This document shows, piece by piece, positions 1 through 7,057 of a stretch of DNA of 9,338 bases. The number at the start of each line of letters is the position of its first letter. Position 1 is the first letter of the stretch. The position numbers and the translations under genes were made by a program. This stretch comes from Burkholderiales bacterium UBA2647. GTDB lineage: Bacteria; Pseudomonadota; Gammaproteobacteria; Burkholderiales; Burkholderiaceae_E. Under the pieces are notes generated by a model that was not told the origin of the DNA, searched no databases, and saw only the letters and a list, made by a program, of their open reading frames with translations. The stretch spans positions 256-9,593 of the forward strand of contig DENJ01000075.1 in NCBI GenBank assembly GCA_002359635.1, in the 5' to 3' direction.

Positions 1-1071
1 CAGCTTGCCAAGTCAATCGCTCAATCCTTGCAGTCTGGCGATCGAAAAGCTGTTTGGATTGGGTCAGCGGCAAGAAGCCACCCCCAGTATGGGCGGATTC
101 ATGCGCTTGCTCAGGCGATTGCTGAACATTGCGATGCGCGTCTCGGGGTGTTGGTTGATGGTGCCAATGCGGTAGGCGCATGGCAGCTTGGACTTCATGC
201 CGTCGCAAGTAAGCAATTCAATGCGCAGCAAATGATGGCTCAAGCGACTAAGGCCTTTGTTCTTTATCAGGTCGAACCTGAGTTTGACCATGCTGCGGCT
301 GAAGCCTGTTTGGCCGCCATGTCAGGGTCCGATACGGTGATTGCTTTGTCTGCTTTTCGCAGCGAAGCGATGATGCAATACGCTGACTGTCTTTTGCCGA
401 TTGCCACCTTCACCGAGTCATCGGGTACGGTCGTCAATATGGAAGGTCGGCGTCAGTCTTACAGCGCCGTTGTCAAGCCTCATGCCCAATCAAGACCCGG
501 CTGGAAAGTCCTCCGGGTTCTTGCGGATCTCTTGCAAATACCGTCTTTAGCCTTTGAAACCATTGAAGATTTGCGCCAAAGTGCTTTCACAAAAGCGGAT
601 GCTTGTGCTTTAAGTAATCACCTGCAACACGTCGCGGGACTCTTTGATGAGACTGGCGATGCGTCTTCCTCCGAGCGTGCGCTTGAGCGGCTCGCTGAGG
701 TGCCGATTTATGCCTGCGATGGGGTGGTTCGACGCGCTACAAGCCTTCAAACAACCCGTGACGCCCGCATGCCCGCCTTGCGGATGCACCCGAGCACGAT
801 GCGGCGCCTCGGCGACAACGCACCGAGCGACAGTGATGTGAAAGCGGCCATGTTTGAAGTCTCCGACGGTGAGCACAAGGTCGTCGTCGCTTCTTTTCCT
901 GACGCGGGCGTTGCGCCAGGGGTTTTGCGCATGCCGATGGCCCATGATGCCAACCGTGGGCTGCCGCTAAGCGCCAAACACCTAAACGCGCGCTTGCTCG
1001 GACCCTTGTCGGAGGCGGGTACAGAGGTGATGCCATCCGCTGCCGTCTTGGCGCCTGCAGGTGCAAGGTGA
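1..1071 (+). CDS. nuoG: NADH-quinone oxidoreductase subunit G (NuoG), C-terminal part, 5' end outside window
   Basis: The reading frame is open from base 1 to a TGA at 1069-1071, giving 356 residues of a protein that is usually about 770-900 residues; the N-terminal Fe-S domains lie upstream of the window. NuoG is the large peripheral-arm subunit of Complex I and carries electrons from the NADH-oxidising module towards NuoI. The visible part is the molybdopterin-oxidoreductase-like domain, which in NuoG holds no cofactor. Recognisable blocks are a Rossmann-like stretch near residues 19-60 (GSAARSHPQYGR, then LVDGANAVGAW) and the diagnostic segment FTESSGTVVNMEGRRQSY followed by RPGWKVLRVLADLL at about residues 136-177. 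A late block (VPIYACDGVVRRATSLQ) matches the start of the usual C-terminal region. The last ~35 residues do not resemble the usual NuoG ending. The stop overlaps the nuoH GTG start by four bases. Identification is by recalled family similarity and operon position. Confidence 0.95.
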   Translation, partial: QLAKSIAQSLQSGDRKAVWIGSAARSHPQYGRIHALAQAIAEHCDARLGVLVDGANAVGAWQLGLHAVASKQFNAQQMMAQATKAFVLYQVEPEFDHAAAEACLAAMSGSDTVIALSAFRSEAMMQYADCLLPIATFTESSGTVVNMEGRRQSYSAVVKPHAQSRPGWKVLRVLADLLQIPSLAFETIEDLRQSAFTKADACALSNHLQHVAGLFDETGDASSSERALERLAEVPIYACDGVVRRATSLQTTRDARMPALRMHPSTMRRLGDNAPSDSDVKAAMFEVSDGEHKVVVASFPDAGVAPGVLRMPMAHDANRGLPLSAKHLNARLLGPLSEAGTEVMPSAAVLAPAGAR

Positions 1072-2135
1072 ACGAGTTCTTGCAACTGATCACAAGCCAG
1101 GGCGAAACCGCGCTCGGGCCGGCATGGCCTGTGGTCTGGACCTTGGTCAAGATTGTCGGCGTCCTGCTGCCGCTGCTCTTATGTGTCGCCTATCTCACGC
1201 TCTGGGAGCGCAAGCTGCTTGGCTATATGCACATCCGGCATGGACCTAATCGGGTTGGACCCATGGGTTTGCTTCAGCCGATTGCCGATGCCTTAAAGCT
1301 TATTGTGAAGGAAGTCGTCACGCCTGCGGCCTCCAATAAGGTGCTTTATTTTGTCGGTCCGGTGATGACCATCATGCCGGCGATGGCAGCTTGGGCGGTG
1401 ATTCCCTTCGGCCCTGATGTGGCGCTCGCCAATGTCAATGCCGGCCTCCTCTTGCTGCTGGCAATTACGTCGCTTGAGGTCTATGGGGTGATCATCGCTG
1501 GCTGGGCATCGAATTCAAAATATGCTTTCCTCGGTGCTCTGCGCGCATCAGCGCAAATGGTTTCTTATGAGCTGGCAATCGGTTTTGCGCTGGTGGTGGT
1601 CTTGCTCGTATCGGGTAGTCTGAACCTCACGGATATTGTGGAAGGCCAGGGACGCGGCTGGGGCGCTGATTTGGGTCTCAACATACTCTCCTGGAATTGG
1701 TTGCCCTTACTGCCGGTTTTTGTGGTTTACATCATCTCTGGCGTGGCCGAAACCAACCGACATCCCTTTGATGTGGTGGAGGGCGAATCTGAGATTGTTG
1801 CCGGGCATATGGTTGAGTATTCGGGCATGGGATTTGCCGTGTTTTTCCTTGCCGAATACGCCAACATGATTTTGATTTCCTGCATGGCGTCGATCATGTT
1901 TTTGGGTGGCTGGTACGCACCCATTGAAGCGCTCTCATTTATCCCTGGTTGGATCTGGCTTGGCATCAAGACCTTCCTGGTCGTGTCCTGTTTTATTTGG
2001 TTTCGCGCATCTTTCCCGCGTTATCGCTACGACCAAATCATGCGGCTTGGCTGGAAGATTTTCATTCCGGTCACCCTTGTTTGGCTTGTGGTGGTGGCCG
2101 CCTGGATGCAAACCCCTTGGAATATTTGGAAGTGA
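1068..2135 (+). CDS. nuoH: NADH-quinone oxidoreductase subunit H (NuoH)
   Basis: 355 residues, the usual length for betaproteobacterial NuoH. This inner-membrane subunit (about eight helices in the family) forms most of the quinone-binding chamber and links the peripheral arm to the proton-pumping arm. Visible hallmarks are LWERKLLGYMHIRHGPNRVGP at about residues 45-65, WASNSKYAFLGALRASAQMVSYE at 146-168, and the acidic quinone-site/E-channel block ETNRHPFDVVEGESEIVAGH at 228-247 followed by VEYSGMGFAVFFLAEY. RASFPRYRYDQIMRLGW near the C terminus is also typical. The start is taken as GTG at 1068, which forms a GTGA overlap with the nuoG stop, with a weak Shine-Dalgarno-like AGGTG at 1059-1063; no better ATG lies before the first helix. 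The overlap suggests translational coupling to nuoG. The gap to nuoI is 11 bases. Confidence 0.97.
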   Translation: MNEFLQLITSQGETALGPAWPVVWTLVKIVGVLLPLLLCVAYLTLWERKLLGYMHIRHGPNRVGPMGLLQPIADALKLIVKEVVTPAASNKVLYFVGPVMTIMPAMAAWAVIPFGPDVALANVNAGLLLLLAITSLEVYGVIIAGWASNSKYAFLGALRASAQMVSYELAIGFALVVVLLVSGSLNLTDIVEGQGRGWGADLGLNILSWNWLPLLPVFVVYIISGVAETNRHPFDVVEGESEIVAGHMVEYSGMGFAVFFLAEYANMILISCMASIMFLGGWYAPIEALSFIPGWIWLGIKTFLVVSCFIWFRASFPRYRYDQIMRLGWKIFIPVTLVWLVVVAAWMQTPWNIWK

Positions 2136-2146
2136 GGTAAGACGTC

Positions 2147-2653
2147 ATGGCTAGCACATCGCCCACACAAGCCGTCAAGGATTTCTTTCAGAGTTTCATG
2201 CTGATCGAGCTCTTGAAAGGTTTAAGACTCACCGGCAAGTATTTGTTTTCCAAAAAAATTACGATTCTCTACCCAGAAGAGAAAACGCCGATGTCGCCCC
2301 GTTTTCGCGGACTCCATGCGCTCAGGCGTTATCCCAACGGTGAAGAGCGTTGTATCGCCTGTAAGCTTTGTGAAGCGGTCTGTCCTGCCATGGCGATCAC
2401 CATTGAGTCGCAACAGCGCGAGGATGGCACCCGCCGAACGACCCGCTACGACATCGATCTCACCAAGTGTATTTTTTGCGGCTTTTGCGAAGAGTCTTGC
2501 CCGGTCGATTCCATCGTAGAGACGCATATTCATGAGTATCACGGCGAGAAGCGGGGTGATCTCTATTTCACCAAAGAGATGTTGCTCGCCGTGGGCGACC
2601 GCTACGAACAAGAGATCGCTTCAGCGCGTGGTGCTGACGCAGCCTACCGATAA
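2147..2653 (+). CDS. nuoI: NADH-quinone oxidoreductase subunit I (NuoI), 2x[4Fe-4S] ferredoxin-like
   Basis: 168 residues, close to the usual 160-180. NuoI carries clusters N6a and N6b, the relay between NuoG/NuoB and the quinone site, and sits at the membrane interface on NuoH. Two CxxCxxCxxxCP motifs are complete: Cys69, Cys72, Cys75, Cys79 (RCIACKLCEAVCP) and Cys108, Cys111, Cys114, Cys118 (KCIFCGFCEESCP). The N-terminal amphipathic stretch (about residues 12-40) and the block PRFRGLHALRRYPNGEERC match betaproteobacterial NuoI. Start ATG at 2147 has a good GAGG at 2134-2137, nine bases upstream and overlapping the nuoH stop. Stop TAA at 2651-2653; nuoJ starts seven bases later. Confidence 0.98.
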   Translation: MASTSPTQAVKDFFQSFMLIELLKGLRLTGKYLFSKKITILYPEEKTPMSPRFRGLHALRRYPNGEERCIACKLCEAVCPAMAITIESQQREDGTRRTTRYDIDLTKCIFCGFCEESCPVDSIVETHIHEYHGEKRGDLYFTKEMLLAVGDRYEQEIASARGADAAYR

Positions 2654-2660
2654 GGCAAGC

Positions 2661-3266
2661 ATGGATCCTATTACGATTACCTTTTACGTGTTCGGTGCGA
2701 TCACGGTGCTGTCGGCGCTACGGGTGATCACCGCCCGCAACCCTGTCCACTCAGCACTGTTCTTGGTACTCACTTTTTTCTCATGCGGTGCGATTTGGTT
2801 GTTGCTGGAAGCGGAGTTTTTAGCAATCACCTTGGTGCTCGTTTACGTCGGCGCGGTGATGGTTTTGTTCCTCTTCGTGGTGATGATGCTCGACATCAAC
2901 CTTGATGCTGTACGTAAAGGCTTTTGGAGAAATCTCCCGATTGCAGCCTTCGTGGGGGTTGTGATTGTGGTTGAAATGGCCCTGGTGCTTTTCAGCATGT
3001 TCTCGCGGGTCTATCAAGCTGATGCGCCAAAAATGCCACCGGACTTTAGCAATACGGCAGCACTCGGCAAACTGATCTTCACCGACTACATCTACCCGCT
3101 TGAAATCGCCGCAGCAATTCTTCTGGTTGCGATGGTTGCCGCGATTGCCCTTACCCTTCGTTCGCGCAAGGACGCCAAACATCAAAACCCGGGTGAGCAA
3201 GTGCGTGTGCGCGCCGCCGATCGCCTGTCGCTTGTCAAGATGCCTGCGGAGTCAAAAGACCGATGA
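2661..3266 (+). CDS. nuoJ: NADH-quinone oxidoreductase subunit J (NuoJ)
   Basis: 201 residues, normal for NuoJ (ND6 homologue), a five-helix membrane subunit next to NuoH, NuoA and NuoK that shapes the proton path between the quinone site and the antiporter subunits. Helix 2 carries the family block RNPVHSALFLVLTF (about residues 26-39). Helix 3 has LVYVGAVMVLFLFVVMM (residues 60-76), including Tyr62 in the VYVGAVMVLF signature where the family has its pi-bulge. The C-terminal basic tail, ending near RLSLVKMPAE, is typical of Betaproteobacteria. The frame is open further upstream inside nuoI, but the ATG at 2661 gives the expected N terminus and has AAGG at 2652-2655. The stop overlaps the nuoK start as ATGA (3263-3266). 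Confidence 0.96.
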   Translation: MDPITITFYVFGAITVLSALRVITARNPVHSALFLVLTFFSCGAIWLLLEAEFLAITLVLVYVGAVMVLFLFVVMMLDINLDAVRKGFWRNLPIAAFVGVVIVVEMALVLFSMFSRVYQADAPKMPPDFSNTAALGKLIFTDYIYPLEIAAAILLVAMVAAIALTLRSRKDAKHQNPGEQVRVRAADRLSLVKMPAESKDR

Positions 3267-3571
3267 GCCTTTCTCTAGCCCACTATTTGTTGTTGGGTGC
3301 GATTCTGTTTGCCATCGGTGTGGTCGGCATTTTCATGAATCGACGCAATGTGATCATTATTTTGATGGCCATCGAACTCATGCTGCTCGCCGTCAACATG
3401 AACTTTGTTGCCTTCTCGCATTTTCTTGGCGATGGCGCAGGACAGGTCTTCGTGTTTTTCATCCTCACTGTTGCAGCGGCTGAATCGGCGATTGGGCTTG
3501 CGATTCTTGTGGTGCTGTTCCGTAATCTCGACACGATTGACGTTGAGAATCTCGACAGCTTGAAGGGATAG
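3263..3571 (+). CDS. nuoK: NADH-quinone oxidoreductase subunit K (NuoK)
   Basis: 102 residues, the standard length of this three-helix membrane subunit (ND4L homologue, MrpC-like). The two membrane glutamates needed for proton transfer in the family are present: Glu38 in MAIELMLLAVNMNFVAF and Glu74 in TVAAAESAIGLAI, corresponding to Glu36 and Glu72 of E. coli. Start ATG overlaps the nuoJ stop (ATGA), and GGAG at 3248-3251 lies inside the end of nuoJ, so the two genes are probably translationally coupled. The C-terminal tail ENLDSLKG is usual for betaproteobacterial NuoK. Nine bases separate it from nuoL. Confidence 0.97.
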   Translation: MSLSLAHYLLLGAILFAIGVVGIFMNRRNVIIILMAIELMLLAVNMNFVAFSHFLGDGAGQVFVFFILTVAAAESAIGLAILVVLFRNLDTIDVENLDSLKG

Positions 3572-3580
3572 GGCCGGCCA

Positions 3581-5557
3581 ATGAAGACCATGTATCTCGT
3601 AGCTGCCTTTGCGCCCTTGCTCGGGGCCATCCTTGCCGGTTTTTTTGGGCGCTCGATTGGACGTATACCTTCAGCGCTCATCACGATCACGCTGGTGGCG
3701 GTTTCTGCGGTTGCCTCGGTGATGACCTTGATGGATGTCATGGCAGGCAACAGCTTTAATGGCGCGCTTTACCAATGGGCCCAGGTTGGTGAGATCAAGT
3801 TCGAGGTCGGATTTTTGATCGACTCGATCACGGCCATGATGATGGTGGTGGTCAGCAGTGTGTCCTTGTGTGTGCACGTCTACACCATGGGCTACATGGA
3901 AGATGACGATGGCTACCAGCGATTTTTCGCCTACATCTCTCTTTTCACCTTCTCGATGATGATGCTGGTGATGTCAAACAACTTCCTTCAGCTTTTCTTC
4001 GGTTGGGAGGCGGTTGGGCTGGTGTCCTACTTGCTGATCGGTTTTTGGTATACCCGGCCGACCGCGATTTTCGCTAATATGAAGGCGTTTTTGGTTAATC
4101 GTGTCGGCGATTTCGGCTTTGCGCTTGGCATCGGCATGATTGTTTATCACACCGGAAGCCTTGACTACGTCGAGGTGTTTGCTGCGCTTCCCGATCTTGT
4201 CGGTAAGACGGTGCAGATTCTCCCGGGAGAGGCTTGGGCAGTACTCACGCTCACAGCCATTCTTCTTTTTGTCGGTGCCATGGGGAAAAGCGCGCAGTTC
4301 CCCTTGCATGTCTGGCTGCCCGATTCGATGGAAGGCCCCACGCCTATTTCGGCCCTGATCCACGCTGCAACCATGGTGACGGCGGGTATTTTCATGGTCG
4401 CAAGAATGTCACCCATTTTTGAGCTATCCGACGTGGCCTTATCGGTGGTGATGGTGATTGGTGGCATAACGTCCTTGTCGATGGGTTTACTTGGCATCAT
4501 CCAGTACGACATCAAACGTGTGGTTGCTTACTCCACGTTGTCGCAACTTGGTTTGATGACGATTGCGCTGGGTGCCTCGGCCTACCATGCGGCGATTTTC
4601 CATCTCATGACTCACGCTTTCTTCAAAGCGCTGCTGTTTTTGGCTGCGGGTTCGGTGATTATCGGGATGCACCACGATCAGGATTTGCGCCACATGGGCG
4701 GATTGGCGAAGAAGATGCCGATTACTTGGCTGACTTGTTTGCTTGCCACCTTGTCATCGGTCGGCACACCGTTTTTCAGCGGCTTTTACTCTAAAGACAG
4801 CATCATCGAAGCGGTTCATCACGCCAATTTGCCTGGCGCCGGTTTCGCGTACTTCGTGGTGGTGGCTGGTGTGTTGATTACCTCCCTTTATTCCTGGCGG
4901 ATGTATTTCTTAGCCTTTCACGGCGCACCACGCTGGCATTTGGCAAAACACGATGATCATCACGGCGAGGGCCACGTCCCTCACGAATCCCCGGCAGTTG
5001 TTACCGTGCCCTTGATGTTGCTGGCAATTCCTTCGGTCATCATCGGTGCCTACACCATTGAACCCATGGTTATCGGCGATTTCTTCAAAGACGCCATTAT
5101 GGTCTTGCCCCAGCATCCTGCTATCGCGTCCTTCCGTGCTGAGTTTCATGGTGTTTTTGGCATGGTTGCTCACGCACCGTTCACACTGCCTTTTTGGCTG
5201 ATGATCGCCGGGCTCGTAATTGCTTGGTGGGGGTCGCTTGCCCAGCCCTCATTAGGGCCGAGTTTGCGACGGGCCCTCAAGCCGATCGTGAGCTTGATGG
5301 AAAACAAGTACTTCCTGGATGCATTTAATGAAAAAGTGCTTGCCGCAGGTGCAAGACTGATCGGTAAAGGTCTTTGGAAAGCCGGTGATCAAGGCATCAT
5401 CGATGGTGTGGCGGTCAACGGTAGTGCAAGAACGATCGGTTGGTTGGCTAGTCTTGTTCGTCACTTGCAAACCGGCTTCATCTACGACTATGCCATTGCC
5501 ATGATTGTGGGCGTCGCGATCCTGTTGTACTGGTTCGTGCCGATCGCCAATCGCTAG
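3581..5557 (+). CDS. nuoL: NADH-quinone oxidoreductase subunit L (NuoL), distal antiporter-like proton channel
   Basis: 658 residues, within the usual 610-690. NuoL (ND5 homologue) is the outermost proton-translocating subunit, with two inverted five-helix channel repeats and a long lateral helix near its C terminus. Key residues are in place: Glu143 in FFGWEAVGLVSYLLIGFW, Lys236 in MGKSAQFPLHVWLPDSMEGP, Lys312 in YDIKRVVAYSTLSQLGLM, and Lys405 in FSGFYSKDSI (E. coli Lys399). Thr/His-rich helix 8 (SALIHAATMVTAG) is intact. A His/Asp-rich loop at about residues 453-468 is common in betaproteobacterial NuoL. Residues 565-630 fit the amphipathic lateral helix HL and are followed by a last membrane helix. 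ATG at 3581 is chosen; a second in-frame ATG at 3590 is possible. Shine-Dalgarno candidates are AAGGG at 3563-3567 and AGGG at 3570-3573. Confidence 0.97.
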   Translation: MKTMYLVAAFAPLLGAILAGFFGRSIGRIPSALITITLVAVSAVASVMTLMDVMAGNSFNGALYQWAQVGEIKFEVGFLIDSITAMMMVVVSSVSLCVHVYTMGYMEDDDGYQRFFAYISLFTFSMMMLVMSNNFLQLFFGWEAVGLVSYLLIGFWYTRPTAIFANMKAFLVNRVGDFGFALGIGMIVYHTGSLDYVEVFAALPDLVGKTVQILPGEAWAVLTLTAILLFVGAMGKSAQFPLHVWLPDSMEGPTPISALIHAATMVTAGIFMVARMSPIFELSDVALSVVMVIGGITSLSMGLLGIIQYDIKRVVAYSTLSQLGLMTIALGASAYHAAIFHLMTHAFFKALLFLAAGSVIIGMHHDQDLRHMGGLAKKMPITWLTCLLATLSSVGTPFFSGFYSKDSIIEAVHHANLPGAGFAYFVVVAGVLITSLYSWRMYFLAFHGAPRWHLAKHDDHHGEGHVPHESPAVVTVPLMLLAIPSVIIGAYTIEPMVIGDFFKDAIMVLPQHPAIASFRAEFHGVFGMVAHAPFTLPFWLMIAGLVIAWWGSLAQPSLGPSLRRALKPIVSLMENKYFLDAFNEKVLAAGARLIGKGLWKAGDQGIIDGVAVNGSARTIGWLASLVRHLQTGFIYDYAIAMIVGVAILLYWFVPIANR

Positions 5558-5565
5558 AACTCGAC

Positions 5566-5569
5566 GGGA
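5566..5569 (+). promoter_or_regulatory. Weak ribosome binding site deciding the nuoM start
   Basis: The sequence GGGA lies six bases before the TTG at 5576. It is the only purine-rich stretch in the 18-base gap after the nuoL stop, and so supports TTG as the nuoM start. No ATG or GTG occurs in frame between the nuoL stop and the first NuoM helix. The match to the Shine-Dalgarno consensus is only partial. Confidence 0.4.
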
Positions 5570-5575
5570 TCCATC

Positions 5576-7057
5576 TTGGAATCACATTTGCTCTTAACCG
5601 CGGCGATCTGGATACCAATCGCCTTTGGCCTGGTGTTGCTCGCCTTCGGTAATGACCGAAGCGCCGGGGTTGTTCGTGGCATTGCGCTGATCGGTGCGTT
5701 AATCGGATTTCTCGTCACGCTGCCCGTGATCATGCAATTTGATGCATCCACAGCTGATATGCAGTTTGTTGAAAAGCGCATTTGGATCGATTTGCTTGAT
5801 GCCTACTATCACCTCGGGGTGGATGGTTTATCGGTCTGGTTTATTGTTTTGACCGCCTTCATCACCGTCATTGTGGTGATTGCTGGCTGGGAGGTCATCC
5901 AGGAAAATGTTGCCGCGTACATGGCCTCTTTCTTGATGCTGTCAGGCCTCATGATCGGCGTGTTTACCGCGCTTGATGGACTCTTGTTCTATGTGTTTTT
6001 CGAGGCCACGCTGATTCCGATGTACGTGATCATCGGTGTCTGGGGCGGCCCGCGTCGCGTCTACGCTGCCTTCAAGTTTTTCCTCTATACGCTTGCCGGC
6101 TCTTTGCTCACGCTGGTCGCCTTAATCTATCTCTACCTGAGTGCCGGAAGTTTCCAAATCACCGACTGGCATGCCTTGCCCCTAACGATGCAAGAACAGG
6201 TGCTTATCTTTCTTGCGCTTTTTGCAGCGTTTGCTGTCAAGGTCCCCATGTGGCCTGTCCACACCTGGCTGCCCGATGCCCACGTGGAAGCACCCACGGG
6301 CGGTTCGGTGGTCCTGGCCGCGATTATGCTGAAGCTTGGCGCTTACGGCTTTCTGCGATTTTCGCTACCTATTGCACCCGACGCGAGCCATGAATTGGGT
6401 TGGCTCGTGATCGGCTTATCGCTCACAGCGGTTGTTTACATCGGACTCGTGGCCCTTGTGCAGTCCGATATGAAGAAGCTTGTGGCTTATTCCTCGATTG
6501 CCCATATGGGTTTTGTCACCCTCGGGTTCTTCATGTTTAACCAACTTGGCATGCAGGGTGCGATCATTCAAATGATTTCGCATGGCTTTATTTCCGGCGC
6601 CATGTTCTTGTGCATCGGGGTCTTATACGACCGTATGCATAGCCGTGAAATCGCTGCCTATGGCGGCGTGGTCAATACCATGCCGAAATTTGCAGCGTTC
6701 TTTTTATTTTTTAGTATGGCGAACGCGGGCCTGCCGGCAACCTCTGGCTTTGTTGGAGAATTCATGGTGCTTCTCGGCGCGGTTTCTTTCAACCCTTGGA
6801 CCGCATTTGCTGCAGCGGCAACACTGATTTTGGGTGCGGCCTACTCGCTTTGGATGTACAAGCGCGTGGTCTTTGGTCCTGTTGCAAACGATGAGGTCGC
6901 ACAACTCAACGACATCAACGCCCGCGAGTTTGTCATGCTCGCCTTGCTTGCACTGCTCACGCTTTGGATGGGCATTCAGCCCAAGCCTTTCACCGACGTC
7001 ACCGAAGCGTCAGTGAGTGCGCTCCTTGAGCATGTGTCGGTCTCCAAGATCAAGTGA
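5576..7057 (+). CDS. nuoM: NADH-quinone oxidoreductase subunit M (NuoM), antiporter-like proton channel
   Basis: 493 residues, the usual length. NuoM (ND4 homologue) is the middle of the three Mrp-antiporter-like subunits, with 14 membrane helices in the family. Channel residues are present: Glu143 in YVFFEATLIPMYVIIGVWGG, Lys222 in AVKVPMWPVHTWLPDAHVEAP, Lys253 in AAIMLKLGAYGF, and Glu395 in SGFVGEFMVLL (this position is Glu in NuoM but Lys in NuoL/N). The block AYHLGVDGLSVWF-like (about residues 76-89) is typical. The start appears to be TTG at 5576: the frame is closed by the nuoL TAG at 5555, no ATG or GTG lies before the first helix, and family members begin only a few residues before the AIWIPIAFG motif. 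The end overlaps the proposed GTG start of nuoN by four bases. Confidence 0.96.
   Translation: MESHLLLTAAIWIPIAFGLVLLAFGNDRSAGVVRGIALIGALIGFLVTLPVIMQFDASTADMQFVEKRIWIDLLDAYYHLGVDGLSVWFIVLTAFITVIVVIAGWEVIQENVAAYMASFLMLSGLMIGVFTALDGLLFYVFFEATLIPMYVIIGVWGGPRRVYAAFKFFLYTLAGSLLTLVALIYLYLSAGSFQITDWHALPLTMQEQVLIFLALFAAFAVKVPMWPVHTWLPDAHVEAPTGGSVVLAAIMLKLGAYGFLRFSLPIAPDASHELGWLVIGLSLTAVVYIGLVALVQSDMKKLVAYSSIAHMGFVTLGFFMFNQLGMQGAIIQMISHGFISGAMFLCIGVLYDRMHSREIAAYGGVVNTMPKFAAFFLFFSMANAGLPATSGFVGEFMVLLGAVSFNPWTAFAAAATLILGAAYSLWMYKRVVFGPVANDEVAQLNDINAREFVMLALLALLTLWMGIQPKPFTDVTEASVSALLEHVSVSKIK

Noticed and set aside
737..1150. Long overlapping antisense open frames opposite the end of nuoG (737-1150 and 747-1085, - strand).
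   Set aside because: Their translations are Arg/Ala/His-rich with no recognisable domain, as expected from the complement of GC-rich coding DNA, and they lie fully opposite well-supported genes.
3572..3579. GGCCGGCC palindrome between nuoK and nuoL as a regulatory site.
   Set aside because: An eight-base GC palindrome can arise by chance and is not repeated at the other gene junctions.
4937..4986. His/Asp-rich loop in NuoL as a new metal-binding element.
   Set aside because: Similar His-rich loops between the antiporter-like core and the C-terminal helices are common in betaproteobacterial NuoL, so this is ordinary variation.
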